64,000 bases of DNA from Solirubrobacter taibaiensis (lineage in GTDB: Bacteria > Actinomycetota > Thermoleophilia > Solirubrobacterales > Solirubrobacteraceae). The first letter of the stretch is position 1. Each line of letters opens with the position of its first letter. Shown here piece by piece: positions 25,441 to 32,959 of the stretch. Location of the stretch: NCBI GenBank assembly GCA_027587225.1, contig JAPDDQ010000003.1, positions 226,159 to 290,158 on the forward strand, read 5' to 3'. The position numbers and the translations under genes were made by a program. Below the pieces are notes generated by a model. The model made no database searches, was not told the DNA's origin, and was given only the letters and a program-made list of their open reading frames with translations.

Positions 25441-26814
25441 ATGAGCGCCATCGAATACGCAGTCACCAACCCCGCCACCGGGGAGACGCTGAAGACGTTC
25501 GACGTCATCAGCGACGACGATTTGAAGGCCGCGATCGGCCGGGCCCATGACGTCCGCCACGCGTGGGGCCGCGACACGAGCGTCGAGGAGCGGGCGAAGG
25601 TCATCGCGCGCGTCGCCGAGCTGCACAACGAGCGCAAGGAGGAGCTCGGGGCGATCATCACCCGCGAGATGGGCAAGCCCAAAGAGCAGGCTGAAGGCGA
25701 GGTGGAGTTCAGCGCCGCGATCTACCAGTACTACGCCGACAACGCGGTCAAGCTGCTGGCCGACCAGTCGATCGACCTGCTCGACGGCGAGGGCTCGGCC
25801 TTCATCCGCCGCAGCCCCGTCGGCCTGCTGCTCGGGATCATGCCCTGGAACTACCCCTACTACCAGGTGGCGCGCTTCGCCGGCCCGAACCTGGTCACGG
25901 GCAACACGATCCTGCTCAAGCACGCGCCGCAGTGCCCGGAGTCGGCCGCCGCGATGGAGGCCATCTTCCACGAGGCCGGCGTCCCCACGGACGCCTACAT
26001 CAACATCTACGCCACCAACGAGCAGGTCGAGTGGGTCATCGGCGACCCGCGCGTGCAGGGCGTCTCGCTCACCGGCTCCGGCCGCGCGGGCGCCGCCGTG
26101 GCGCAGATCGCGGGCAAGCACCTCAAGAAGGTCGTGCTCGAGCTCGGCGGCTCGGACCCGTTCATCGTGCTCGCCACCGAGGACCTCGACGCCGTCGTCG
26201 AGCAGGCCGTCGGTGGCCGCCTCGAGAACACCGGACAGGCCTGCAACGCGGCCAAGCGCTTCATCGTGGTCGAGGACCTCTACGACGCGTTCGTGGAGAA
26301 GTTCACCGCCGCGCTGACCGAGGTCGAGCCCGGCGACCCGACCTCCGCGGACTCCGCGATCGGCCCGCTCTCCTCCACCGCCGCCGCGGACCGGCTGGAA
26401 GCGCAGGTCAAGGAGACCCTCGACGCCGGCGCCAAGCTCGCCGCGGGCGGCGGCCGTGACGGCAACTTCTTCAAGACCGCCGTCATCACCGACATCACCA
26501 AGGACAACCCCGGCTACACCGAGGAGTTCTTCGGCCCGGTCGCGCAGGTCTACAAGGTCGGCTCCGAGGCCGAGGCGATCGAACTCGCCAACGACACCCC
26601 GTACGGCCTCGGCTCCTACGTGTTCACGAGCGACAGCGAGCAGGCCCTGCGCGTGGCCGACCAGATCGACGCCGGCATGGTGTTCATCAACGTCGTCGGC
26701 GCGGAGGGCGTCGAGCTGCCGTTCGGCGGCGTCAAGGCCTCCGGCTTCGGCCGCGAGCTCGGCACGTTCGGCACCGACGAGTTCGTCAACAAGAAGCTCA
26801 TCCGCGTCGGCTGA
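25441..26814 (+). CDS. NAD(P)-dependent succinate-semialdehyde-type aldehyde dehydrogenase
   Basis: ALDH of 457 residues oxidising an aldehyde to the acid, most like actinobacterial succinate-semialdehyde dehydrogenases. It shows P-W-N-Y-P near residue 138, the general base in L-E-L-G-G-S-D-P (about 233-240), the catalytic Cys in N-T-G-Q-A-C-N (about 268-274), and a C-terminal F-G-G-V-K-A-S-G-F-G-R-E-L. GGAGGAGACC lies directly before the ATG. It appears monocistronic, with the leaderless VOC gene beginning 42 nt downstream. Substrate assignment within the ALDH family is tentative. Confidence 0.85.
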   Translation: MSAIEYAVTNPATGETLKTFDVISDDDLKAAIGRAHDVRHAWGRDTSVEERAKVIARVAELHNERKEELGAIITREMGKPKEQAEGEVEFSAAIYQYYADNAVKLLADQSIDLLDGEGSAFIRRSPVGLLLGIMPWNYPYYQVARFAGPNLVTGNTILLKHAPQCPESAAAMEAIFHEAGVPTDAYINIYATNEQVEWVIGDPRVQGVSLTGSGRAGAAVAQIAGKHLKKVVLELGGSDPFIVLATEDLDAVVEQAVGGRLENTGQACNAAKRFIVVEDLYDAFVEKFTAALTEVEPGDPTSADSAIGPLSSTAAADRLEAQVKETLDAGAKLAAGGGRDGNFFKTAVITDITKDNPGYTEEFFGPVAQVYKVGSEAEAIELANDTPYGLGSYVFTSDSEQALRVADQIDAGMVFINVVGAEGVELPFGGVKASGFGRELGTFGTDEFVNKKLIRVG

Positions 26815-26827
26815 GTCGTCACGGAAC

Positions 26828-26857
26828 CCGGCGACATTCTATGTAGAATGTCGCCGG
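26828..26857 (+). promoter_or_regulatory. 14-bp-arm palindrome over the VOC-PadR promoter
   Basis: CCGGCGACATTCTA is repeated inverted after a 2-nt TG spacer. The right arm contains TAGAAT (26844-26849), which stands 7 nt before the GTG at 26857 and fits a leaderless -10. A repressor bound here would cover the promoter; the co-transcribed PadR regulator is the obvious candidate. Confidence 0.72.
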
Positions 26858-27240
26858 TGCCCGTTACGTTCAACCACAGCATCCTCGCGGCCAAGGACCG
26901 CCACGCGTCGGCGAGGTTCATGGCCGACATCCTCGGTTTGGCCGAGCCGACGACGTGGGGGCCGTTCACGTCGGTCGAGTTCGACGGGGGTGTGACGATC
27001 CAGTTCGCCGAGCCGCCGGTGGACGAGATCCAGATGCAGCACTACGCGTTCCTGGTCGACGATGAGCGGTTCGACGAGATCCTCGCCCGGGTGCAGGCGC
27101 GGGAGATCCCGTACACCGCCGATCCGCAGCTGTCCAAGCCGCAGGAGATCAACACCAATCACGGCGGGCGGGGCTTCTACTTCTTCGACCCCGCGGGGCA
27201 CGGGCTCGAGGTCCTGACCCGGCCGTACGGCGACGAGTAG
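26857..27240 (+). CDS. VOC-family (glyoxalase/dioxygenase-fold) protein
   Basis: A 127-residue vicinal-oxygen-chelate protein. The His of N-H-S-I near the N-terminus, H-Y-A-F near 60 and the Glu of G-L-E-V near 119 are candidate metal ligands. N-H-G-G-R-G-F-Y-F-F-D-P-A-G-H is a typical final repeat. I prefer GTG 26857 to the in-frame ATG at 26848: the GTG has TAGAAT 7 nt upstream, and the ATG lies inside the palindrome without a ribosome binding site. It is directly followed, with no gap, by the PadR gene. Likely role: a resistance or detoxification enzyme under PadR control. Confidence 0.78.
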   Translation: MPVTFNHSILAAKDRHASARFMADILGLAEPTTWGPFTSVEFDGGVTIQFAEPPVDEIQMQHYAFLVDDERFDEILARVQAREIPYTADPQLSKPQEINTNHGGRGFYFFDPAGHGLEVLTRPYGDE

Positions 27241-27783
27241 GTGCCCGCCACCGACGTCCGGCTCATCGTGCTTGCCACGGTTCGCCACCTGGAGCCGGCG
27301 ACCGGGTACGCGATCCGCAAGCGGCTCGTCGAGCAGGGGGTCGAGGCGTGGGGCGGGGTGAGCGTCGCCTCGATCTACTCGGTGCTCAAGACGCTGACCA
27401 AGCACGGCGCGCTCGAGGAGCTCGAGGACCCCACAGGCGTGCGGCGCAACACCAAGGCCTACCGCACCACCGAGGCCGGCCGGCGCGAGTTCGAGGTGCT
27501 GTGGCGGCGCGCGCTGGAGACCGTCGATCCCGCGCGGCCGCTCGCGTTCCACGTGGCCCTCACGCTGACCGCGCTGATCCCGCGGGATGGCTACGTGGAC
27601 GCGCTGCGGGTGCGGCTGGCGACGTTGGATCGCAACCTCGGCTTCTCGCCGGAGCTGGAGCCCGAGGTGCGCGACGCCGCGCGGTTGTGGCGCCGGCTCG
27701 CCGAGGTCGAAGCGGGCTGGATCAGGGAGACGATCGCGGCAGCGGCTCCAGCAGCCGGTGAGGCGACCGCAGCGCGACGCTGA
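27241..27783 (+). CDS. PadR-family transcriptional regulator
   Basis: The 180-residue protein has the PadR winged helix at residues 5-90: L-x2-G-Y-A-I-R-K-R-L, then S-V-A-S-I-Y-S-V-L-K-T-L, and a wing with R-N-T-K-A-Y-R-T-T-E-A-G. A C-terminal helical dimerisation region follows (about 100-170). Its GTG immediately follows the VOC stop, so the two are coupled and PadR probably represses its own operon through the palindrome at 26828-26857. The 3' end overlaps the convergent HxlR gene by 62 nt. Confidence 0.88.
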   Translation: MPATDVRLIVLATVRHLEPATGYAIRKRLVEQGVEAWGGVSVASIYSVLKTLTKHGALEELEDPTGVRRNTKAYRTTEAGRREFEVLWRRALETVDPARPLAFHVALTLTALIPRDGYVDALRVRLATLDRNLGFSPELEPEVRDAARLWRRLAEVEAGWIRETIAAAAPAAGEATAARR

Positions 27784-28252
27784 TCGCGTCCTCGCGGACC
27801 ACGCGCGGCGCGGCGGTGCCCGGGCGCGTCTCGATCTCGTCCGGGGTGGGGGTGGTGGCGCAGGTGGCGCAGCTCCCGGCCGCGGAGAGCTCGGTGCCAC
27901 ATGCGACGTGGGAGAAGACCCGGACCACGTCGTCGCCGTCGACGAAGTGCCGCTCGCCCCACTGCATCAGCTGATACAGGATCGGCCACAGCTCGAGCCC
28001 GCGCGCGGTGAGCAGGTACTCGGCGCGCGTCCCGGCGTAGGGGGTGCGCTCGACCAGGCCCCAGTCGACGAGCGTCGCCAGCCGGTCGCTCAAAGCCGCG
28101 GACGGGATGTCCAGATGCGCCTGGATCGCGCCGAAGCGCCGCACGCCGAAGAACAGGTCACGTAGGACCAGCATCGTCCAGCGCTCGCCCACGACCTCGA
28201 GCGCCCGCGCGAGCGTGCAGTTCTGGCCCGCGTAGTCCCGGCCGAGTGGCAT
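27722..28252 (-). CDS. HxlR-type transcriptional regulator
   Basis: This protein of about 176 residues has the HxlR/MarR-like winged helix at 10-105: C-T-L-A-R-A-L-E-V-V-G-E-R-W, then I-P-S-A-A-L-S-D-R-L and R-T-P-Y. The tail holds a zinc-ribbon-like set of Cys (one in V-A-C-G, then C-A-T-C), which is unusual for the family. I chose the ATG at 28252 (M-P-L-G-R-D-Y) over an upstream in-frame start at 28270. It is divergent from the MFS gene it probably regulates. Confidence 0.85.
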   Translation of the reverse strand: MPLGRDYAGQNCTLARALEVVGERWTMLVLRDLFFGVRRFGAIQAHLDIPSAALSDRLATLVDWGLVERTPYAGTRAEYLLTARGLELWPILYQLMQWGERHFVDGDDVVRVFSHVACGTELSAAGSCATCATTPTPDEIETRPGTAAPRVVREDAISVALRSPHRLLEPLPRSSP

Positions 28253-28267
28253 CGAGCGCAACCGTAG

Positions 28268-28302
28268 CAAGGTTCAATGGTTGAAGCATCTTTGGTACCT
28301 TG
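28268..28302 (+). promoter_or_regulatory. HxlR-MFS divergent regulatory region
   Basis: CAAGGT (28268-28273) and ACCTTG (28297-28302) are inverted, enclosing a second inverted repeat TTCAA-TGG-TTGAA (28273-28285). TACCTT (28296-28301) is 6 nt before the MFS ATG at 28308, a leaderless-type -10. The repeats are candidate HxlR sites. Confidence 0.5.
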
Positions 28303-28307
28303 CCCGA

Positions 28308-29519
28308 ATGCGAGCGAACCCGTGGTGGCGCAACCCGGCCTTGGTGATCGTCTCAGGCTGCTTGATCGCGACCCTCACGTTCGGCGTGCGCACCAGCTTC
28401 GGGCTGTTCACGGTGCCGCTCTCGGAAGCGCGCGGCTGGGACCGCGAGGTGTTCGCGCTCGCGATTGCCGTGCAGAACCTGCTGTGGGGCCTCGGGCAGC
28501 CGTTCGCCGGCGCGATCGCCGACCGCTTCGGGGCGGGCCGGGTGCTCGCGGCGGGCGGGGCGATCTACGCGCTCGGCGTCGCCCTGATGTCCGTCTCCAC
28601 GACCAGCACGACACTCGCGCTCACCGGCGGTGTGATCGTCGGTCTCGGCCTGGCCGGCGGGTCGTTCACGATCGTGATCGCCGCGTTCGCGCGACTCGTG
28701 CGCCCGGACCGCGCGTCGTGGGCGATGGGCCTCGCGACCGCCGCGGGCTCGATGGGCCAGTTCCTGTTCGCCCCGATCGGGCAGGGCTTCATCTCGGCCT
28801 ACGGCCCCGTGACAGCACTCGTCCTGCTCGCCGGCTTCGTCGCCCTCGTCCCGATCCTCGCCGCGTCGCTCTCCGGCAAGGGCGACAACGCCGACACCGA
28901 GCCCGCACAGTCGGTCAAGCAAGCGCTCGCACAGGCGATGCGCCACCCGAGCTACCTGCTGCTGATGAGCGGCTTCTTCGTCTGCGGCTTCCACATCGCG
29001 TTCATCTCGACGCACCTGCCGCCGTACCTCTCCGACCTCGGGCTGAGCACGAGCCTCGCCGCCTGGTCGCTGTCGCTGATCGGCTTGTTCAACGTGATCG
29101 GCGCGTACTCGTCCGGGCTGCTCGGCGGCGTGTATCCGCGGCGGTTGCTGCTGAGCGGGATCTACCTCGGCCGCGGCGTGGCGTTCACGCTGTTCATCCT
29201 GATCCCGGCCTCGCCGCTGACCGTGATCGTGTTCTCGGCCGCGCTCGGCCTGCTGTGGCTCTCGACCGTCCCGCTCACGTCCGGCCTGGTCGCGTTGATG
29301 TTCGGCACACGGCACGTCGGCATGCTGTTCGGGCTCGTGTTCTTCAGCCACCAGGTGGGCGCGTTCGCCGGTGCCCTGTTGGGCGGCATCGTCTATGAGG
29401 CGACGGGCAACTACGACCTGATGTGGGTGCTGTGCATCGTGTTGAGCGTCGCCGCCGGCCTCGTGCACCTGCCGATTCGCGAGCGCCGAGCGCCCAACCT
29501 GGCGGTGAGCCCCGCGTGA
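28308..29519 (+). CDS. MFS transporter, 12-helix (oxalate/formate-antiporter-like)
   Basis: A transporter of about 403 residues with 12 hydrophobic helices, a G-x-I-A-D-R-F-G loop after helix 2 and a symmetrical second half. General layout resembles the monocarboxylate/OFA type. Substrate unknown. Start at ATG 28308, where TACCTT 6 nt upstream fits a leaderless mRNA. It ends with a 4-nt GTGA overlap with a small membrane protein gene and is divergent from HxlR. Confidence 0.83.
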   Translation: MRANPWWRNPALVIVSGCLIATLTFGVRTSFGLFTVPLSEARGWDREVFALAIAVQNLLWGLGQPFAGAIADRFGAGRVLAAGGAIYALGVALMSVSTTSTTLALTGGVIVGLGLAGGSFTIVIAAFARLVRPDRASWAMGLATAAGSMGQFLFAPIGQGFISAYGPVTALVLLAGFVALVPILAASLSGKGDNADTEPAQSVKQALAQAMRHPSYLLLMSGFFVCGFHIAFISTHLPPYLSDLGLSTSLAAWSLSLIGLFNVIGAYSSGLLGGVYPRRLLLSGIYLGRGVAFTLFILIPASPLTVIVFSAALGLLWLSTVPLTSGLVALMFGTRHVGMLFGLVFFSHQVGAFAGALLGGIVYEATGNYDLMWVLCIVLSVAAGLVHLPIRERRAPNLAVSPA

Positions 29520-29665
29520 ATCGCCTCGCGCGCGACCTGCTGATCGGCGTGCTGCTGACCGTGGTCGCGTTCTTCGGCGTGCTCTACCAGGTCGCGGCGT
29601 CCAGCCCGGAGGCCGGAGCGAACGGCGAGAAGCCGCTGCCCCGGCTCATCTGCCCGCTGCACTGA
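29516..29665 (+). CDS. Small single-pass membrane protein
   Basis: 49 residues with one hydrophobic helix (about 7-27) and a short polar tail containing P-R-L-I-C-P-L-H. GTG start overlapping the MFS stop (GTGA). No family recognised. Coupling suggests a small accessory subunit of the transporter. The coding call rests on the overlap and the clean helix, so confidence is moderate. Confidence 0.5.
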   Translation: MNRLARDLLIGVLLTVVAFFGVLYQVAASSPEAGANGEKPLPRLICPLH

Positions 29666-29666
29666 G

Positions 29667-30440
29667 TCATACGCCGATGGTGAGGTTCGCGACGTAGCCG
29701 TTGCGCACGCTGCCCGTGACGGTCGCGAGCTGGTGGATCGCCTTGTCGTCGCGGAAGACGTTGTCGTTCGACAAGGAGCTGCGAGAGAGGTTGCTCTGGC
29801 TCCCCGTGTAGCCACTGACGGCGTACACCTTCTTCGACACCGACTGCGGCAGGGCGAGCTGCGAGGTCTTGACGATCGGCCCGCTCGCGACGGCCTTCGC
29901 GACCGACGAGTAGACCTCGAAGTGCATGTGCGGCCACCGGCCCGAGTAGCAGCCGGGGAAGATCGTCTTGAACCAGGCGGTGCCGTCCTTGTCGGTCTTG
30001 ACGATGCCGCGCAGGTAGTTCTCGTCTTCAACACCCGACGAGTACATCGAGTACCGGCCGGCCCGATCGCAGTGCCACAGGTACACGGCGGCGCCGGCCA
30101 TCGGCGCGTAGTCGTCCGAGGCGTCGGTGACGGTCAGGTTCACGCGCAACGGGACGCCCTTGGCCAGCGTCCGGCTGCTGCCGAAGCTGCGCCGGATGTC
30201 GTGGCGCACGATGCCCGAGTCGTCGAGCACGTTGGGCCCGTTGGACCCGTCACCGGGATACGGCCCGGCGGTCTCGTCCGGCACTTCGGCGGTGGGCGTC
30301 GCGGCGAACGCGTTTGAAGCGCCGAGCGTCGTGGCGACGGCGGCGAGCCCGCCGGCGCCGAAGATCTTCAGGGCGTCGCGGCGCGACGCGAGCTTGTTGA
30401 GATCCTCGTGGAGGCCGTCGCCGTGGTCGTGGTGTTCCAT
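29667..30440 (-). CDS. Tat-exported intradiol ring-cleavage dioxygenase
   Basis: Fe(III) intradiol dioxygenases open catechol-type rings between the hydroxyls. This 257-residue protein has a Tat signal (S-R-R-D-A-L-K at about 19-25, hydrophobic stretch, A-F-A-A cleavage near 46). Its core is a beta-sandwich with A-V-Y-L-W-H-C-D-x2-G-x-Y-S-M-Y near 120-135 and G-R-W-P-H-M-H-F near 170-177, which supply the Tyr/His iron ligands. Extracytoplasmic members of this family are known in actinobacteria and may act on lignin-type aromatics. The start lies against a hairpin (30441-30472) and has no obvious ribosome binding site. It converges on the MFS operon with one base between stops. Confidence 0.86.
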   Translation of the reverse strand: MEHHDHGDGLHEDLNKLASRRDALKIFGAGGLAAVATTLGASNAFAATPTAEVPDETAGPYPGDGSNGPNVLDDSGIVRHDIRRSFGSSRTLAKGVPLRVNLTVTDASDDYAPMAGAAVYLWHCDRAGRYSMYSSGVEDENYLRGIVKTDKDGTAWFKTIFPGCYSGRWPHMHFEVYSSVAKAVASGPIVKTSQLALPQSVSKKVYAVSGYTGSQSNLSRSSLSNDNVFRDDKAIHQLATVTGSVRNGYVANLTIGV

Positions 30441-30472
30441 GGCTCACAAGGTCTCGCGAAACCCTGTGAGCC
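30441..30472 (-). promoter_or_regulatory. Hairpin abutting the dioxygenase start codon
   Basis: GGCTCACAAGG and CCCTGTGAGCC form 11-bp arms with one mismatch and a 10-nt loop, ending at the base next to the ATG. It could terminate the upstream SDR operon (26 nt after its stop), act as an operator, or gate translation. Confidence 0.5.
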
Positions 30473-30497
30473 ACCTGAGCGTCTGCGTGGAGCTTCC

Positions 30498-31292
30498 TTA
30501 GACCGTGGGGAAGCCCTCCACCGGGAAGGTCTCGACCTCGGGCGAGCGCTGCTGGACGAGGACACCGCCGTCGACCGGGATGAGGCTGCCGGTGACATAG
30601 GCGGCGTCGTCGGAGGCGAGGAACACGGCCGGACCGGCCATGTCCTCGGATACGCCGGCGCGCTGGAGCGGGACGGTCGCGGCGTTCTTGCTCTTGTCCT
30701 GCTCGGTGGAACCGTCCGGCGCGATGAAGCCGGGGACGAGGCCGACGACGCGGATGCCATACGGCGCGAGGTCCAGCGCGAGGGCGCGGGTCAAAGCCTC
30801 GATGCCGCCCTTGGACGCGTCGTAGGCGGTCATGCCACGGTGCGCGCGGGTGGCGCCGCCGGAGGAGGTGGTGATGATCACGCCGCCGCCGCTCTTGGCC
30901 ATGTGACGCGCGGCCGCGACGGAACACAGGTAGTGCCCGCGCAGGTTGTTGGCGATCACGCGGTCGAAGAACGCGATGTCGGCGTCGAACACGTGCTTGA
31001 CGGCGTCGCGCACGGCACCGCCGTTGTTGACCATCACGTGCAGGCCGCCGAACGCCTCCACCGCGTGGGCGACGAGCGCGTCGACCTGCTCGGGTTGGGA
31101 GACGTCCGTGTAGTCCGCGACCGCCTCGCCACCCGCGGCCTTGATCTCCTCGACGACGCCGTCGGCGTTCTCGGCCACGATGTCGCAGACGACGACCTTC
31201 GCGCCCTCCTGGGCGTAGCGGACCGCGATCGCGCGGCCGATGTTGCGCCCCGACCCGGTGATGACGGCGACCTTCCCGGCCAGTCTGCTCAT
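30498..31292 (-). CDS. Short-chain dehydrogenase/reductase in the hydantoinase cluster
   Basis: Classical SDR of 264 residues: T-G-S-G-R-N-I-G at about 12-19, N-N-G-G near 90, catalytic Y-D-A-S-K near 157-161, and a closing I-P-V-D-G-G. It is the last gene of the PLP lyase-HyuA-HyuB-SDR operon, its ATG overlapping the HyuB stop (ATGA). The substrate is presumably an alcohol or ketone formed by the pathway. Confidence 0.88.
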   Translation of the reverse strand: MSRLAGKVAVITGSGRNIGRAIAVRYAQEGAKVVVCDIVAENADGVVEEIKAAGGEAVADYTDVSQPEQVDALVAHAVEAFGGLHVMVNNGGAVRDAVKHVFDADIAFFDRVIANNLRGHYLCSVAAARHMAKSGGGVIITTSSGGATRAHRGMTAYDASKGGIEALTRALALDLAPYGIRVVGLVPGFIAPDGSTEQDKSKNAATVPLQRAGVSEDMAGPAVFLASDDAAYVTGSLIPVDGGVLVQQRSPEVETFPVEGFPTV

Positions 31293-32959
31293 GCTTGCTC
31301 CTCAACGATTTCGAAGTCTTCGGGCAGCAGCACGCGGCCCTCACGGTTCTGTCTGATGCGCACGCCGTAGAGCTCGTGCGCGGCGTCGATGCTGACGTAG
31401 CCGTCGACGACGTCACGCAACACGGCCTGCGGATCGCGCTCGCGCGGGTCGCCGACCCCGCCGCCGCCGGGCAGGTCCAGGCGCACGTGGGCGCCGGGGG
31501 CGAGGCGCGTGAGGCGCTTGGTCGGCAGCGGCTCCCCGTCCACCGAGACCTCACCGGGCGCGCCGTCGTGGCCGCCGTCGGCGCCGGGGGCAGGGACCGT
31601 GGTGCGGTCGGCGAGCGCGGACACGCGCCACTCCTCCCGCTCACGCGACGACATCACCGACGTCTGCCCGAGGCCGCCGCGCCACTGGCCCGCGCCGCCG
31701 GAGTCGGTCCGCAGCGAGCGCTCGCGCTGGATCAGCGGCGCCGCGTTCTCCAGCACCTCGGTGGGCACGGAGGCGACCGCGGACGGGAAGCCGCTGGAGC
31801 TGCGACCGTCGCGGCCGTGCCAGGCGCCGGAGCCGCCGGACTGGAAGAGCGTGAGGTTGTATGGGCTCCAGACGCTGATCCAGAGCGCGTCGGCGCTGCC
31901 CGCGCTGTGGCGCTCGATCACAGGCGCGAGCGCGGCCAGCACCACGCCCGGGACGAAGTGGCCGACGACGTGGCGCGACGCGACCGGCGCGGGCTCCCGG
32001 CAGTTGAGGATGCTGCCCTCGGGCGCGGTGACGTGGACCGGCGTGAAGGATCCGTCGTTGTGCGGGACGCCGGGCGCGATCGCGGCCTTGAGCGCGAAGG
32101 ACGCGTAGGCGTGCGTGTAGTTGAGGACGACGTTGATGCCGTGTTCGCTCTGGGGCGAGGAGCCCGCGAAGTCGAGCGTGATCTCGTCGCCGTCGATGAT
32201 CGCGGCGAGCCGCAGCTCGATCCGCTCGCCGTGCCCGTCGCTGTAGCCGACGGCTTCGTAGCGGCCGTCCGGGAGCTGCTCGATCGCCGCGCGCATGGCG
32301 GTCTCGCTGCGCCGCCGGATCTCCGCGCCGACTTTCTCGAGGTCTTCGAGGCCGAGGTCGTCGAGGCAGCGCAACAGGCTGCGCGCGCCGACGTCGTTGG
32401 CCGCCGCCTGCGCATACAAGTCGCCGATCGTCTCGCGCGGCGTGCGCACGTTCGCGCGGATCAGCGCCAGCAGGTCCTCGTTCATCTCACCCGCCCGGGC
32501 GAGCTTCATGATCGGGAGCCGCAGACCTTCCTCGTAGACGTCGCTGGCCTCGGCGGAGAGCAGCCGCCCGCCGATGTCCGGCGCGTGGCAGGTGGAGGCG
32601 AACATGCCGATCACGCGGTCGCCGCGGAACACGGGCGTGGCGACCGTGAGGTCGTTGATCTGGCCCGCGGTCATCCACGGGTCGTTGGTGAGCAGCACGT
32701 CGCCGGGCGCCAGCGACTCGGGCGGGAAGGCCGCCACGATGTGCCGCGCGCCGGTGGCCATCGCGTTGATGTGGCCGGGCGTACCGCTGTGGGACTGGCC
32801 GAGCATCCGGCCCGCACGGTCGAAGACGCCACACGCCAGGTCCTCGGACTCGCGCACGATCGTGGAGAACGCGGTACGGACAAGCGTCGCCTGCTGCTCG
32901 TCCAGGATCGACGCGAGCCGGCCGGCGGCGATCCCGACGGTGACGGGGTCGAGCGTCAT
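31289..32959 (-). CDS. hyuB: Hydantoinase/oxoprolinase beta-type subunit (HyuB)
   Basis: 556-residue HyuB-family protein. With HyuA it forms ATP-dependent amidohydrolases or carboxylases acting on hydantoins, 5-oxoproline, N-methylhydantoin or acetone-type substrates. Family features: A-T-L-V-R-T-A-F-S-T-I-V-R-E-S-E-D near residue 25, N-D-P-W near 85 (T-N-D-P-W-M-T-A-G), H-x-P-D-I-G-G, and a glycine-rich C-terminal P-G-G-G-G-V-G-D-P segment. It overlaps HyuA and the SDR gene by 4 nt each. The exact substrate cannot be read from sequence. Confidence 0.87.
   Translation of the reverse strand: MTLDPVTVGIAAGRLASILDEQQATLVRTAFSTIVRESEDLACGVFDRAGRMLGQSHSGTPGHINAMATGARHIVAAFPPESLAPGDVLLTNDPWMTAGQINDLTVATPVFRGDRVIGMFASTCHAPDIGGRLLSAEASDVYEEGLRLPIMKLARAGEMNEDLLALIRANVRTPRETIGDLYAQAAANDVGARSLLRCLDDLGLEDLEKVGAEIRRRSETAMRAAIEQLPDGRYEAVGYSDGHGERIELRLAAIIDGDEITLDFAGSSPQSEHGINVVLNYTHAYASFALKAAIAPGVPHNDGSFTPVHVTAPEGSILNCREPAPVASRHVVGHFVPGVVLAALAPVIERHSAGSADALWISVWSPYNLTLFQSGGSGAWHGRDGRSSSGFPSAVASVPTEVLENAAPLIQRERSLRTDSGGAGQWRGGLGQTSVMSSREREEWRVSALADRTTVPAPGADGGHDGAPGEVSVDGEPLPTKRLTRLAPGAHVRLDLPGGGGVGDPRERDPQAVLRDVVDGYVSIDAAHELYGVRIRQNREGRVLLPEDFEIVEEQA

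Noticed and set aside
26848..26850. ATG as start of the VOC protein
   Set aside because: No ribosome binding site and it lies inside the palindrome. The in-frame GTG at 26857 has a -10 box at the local leaderless spacing.
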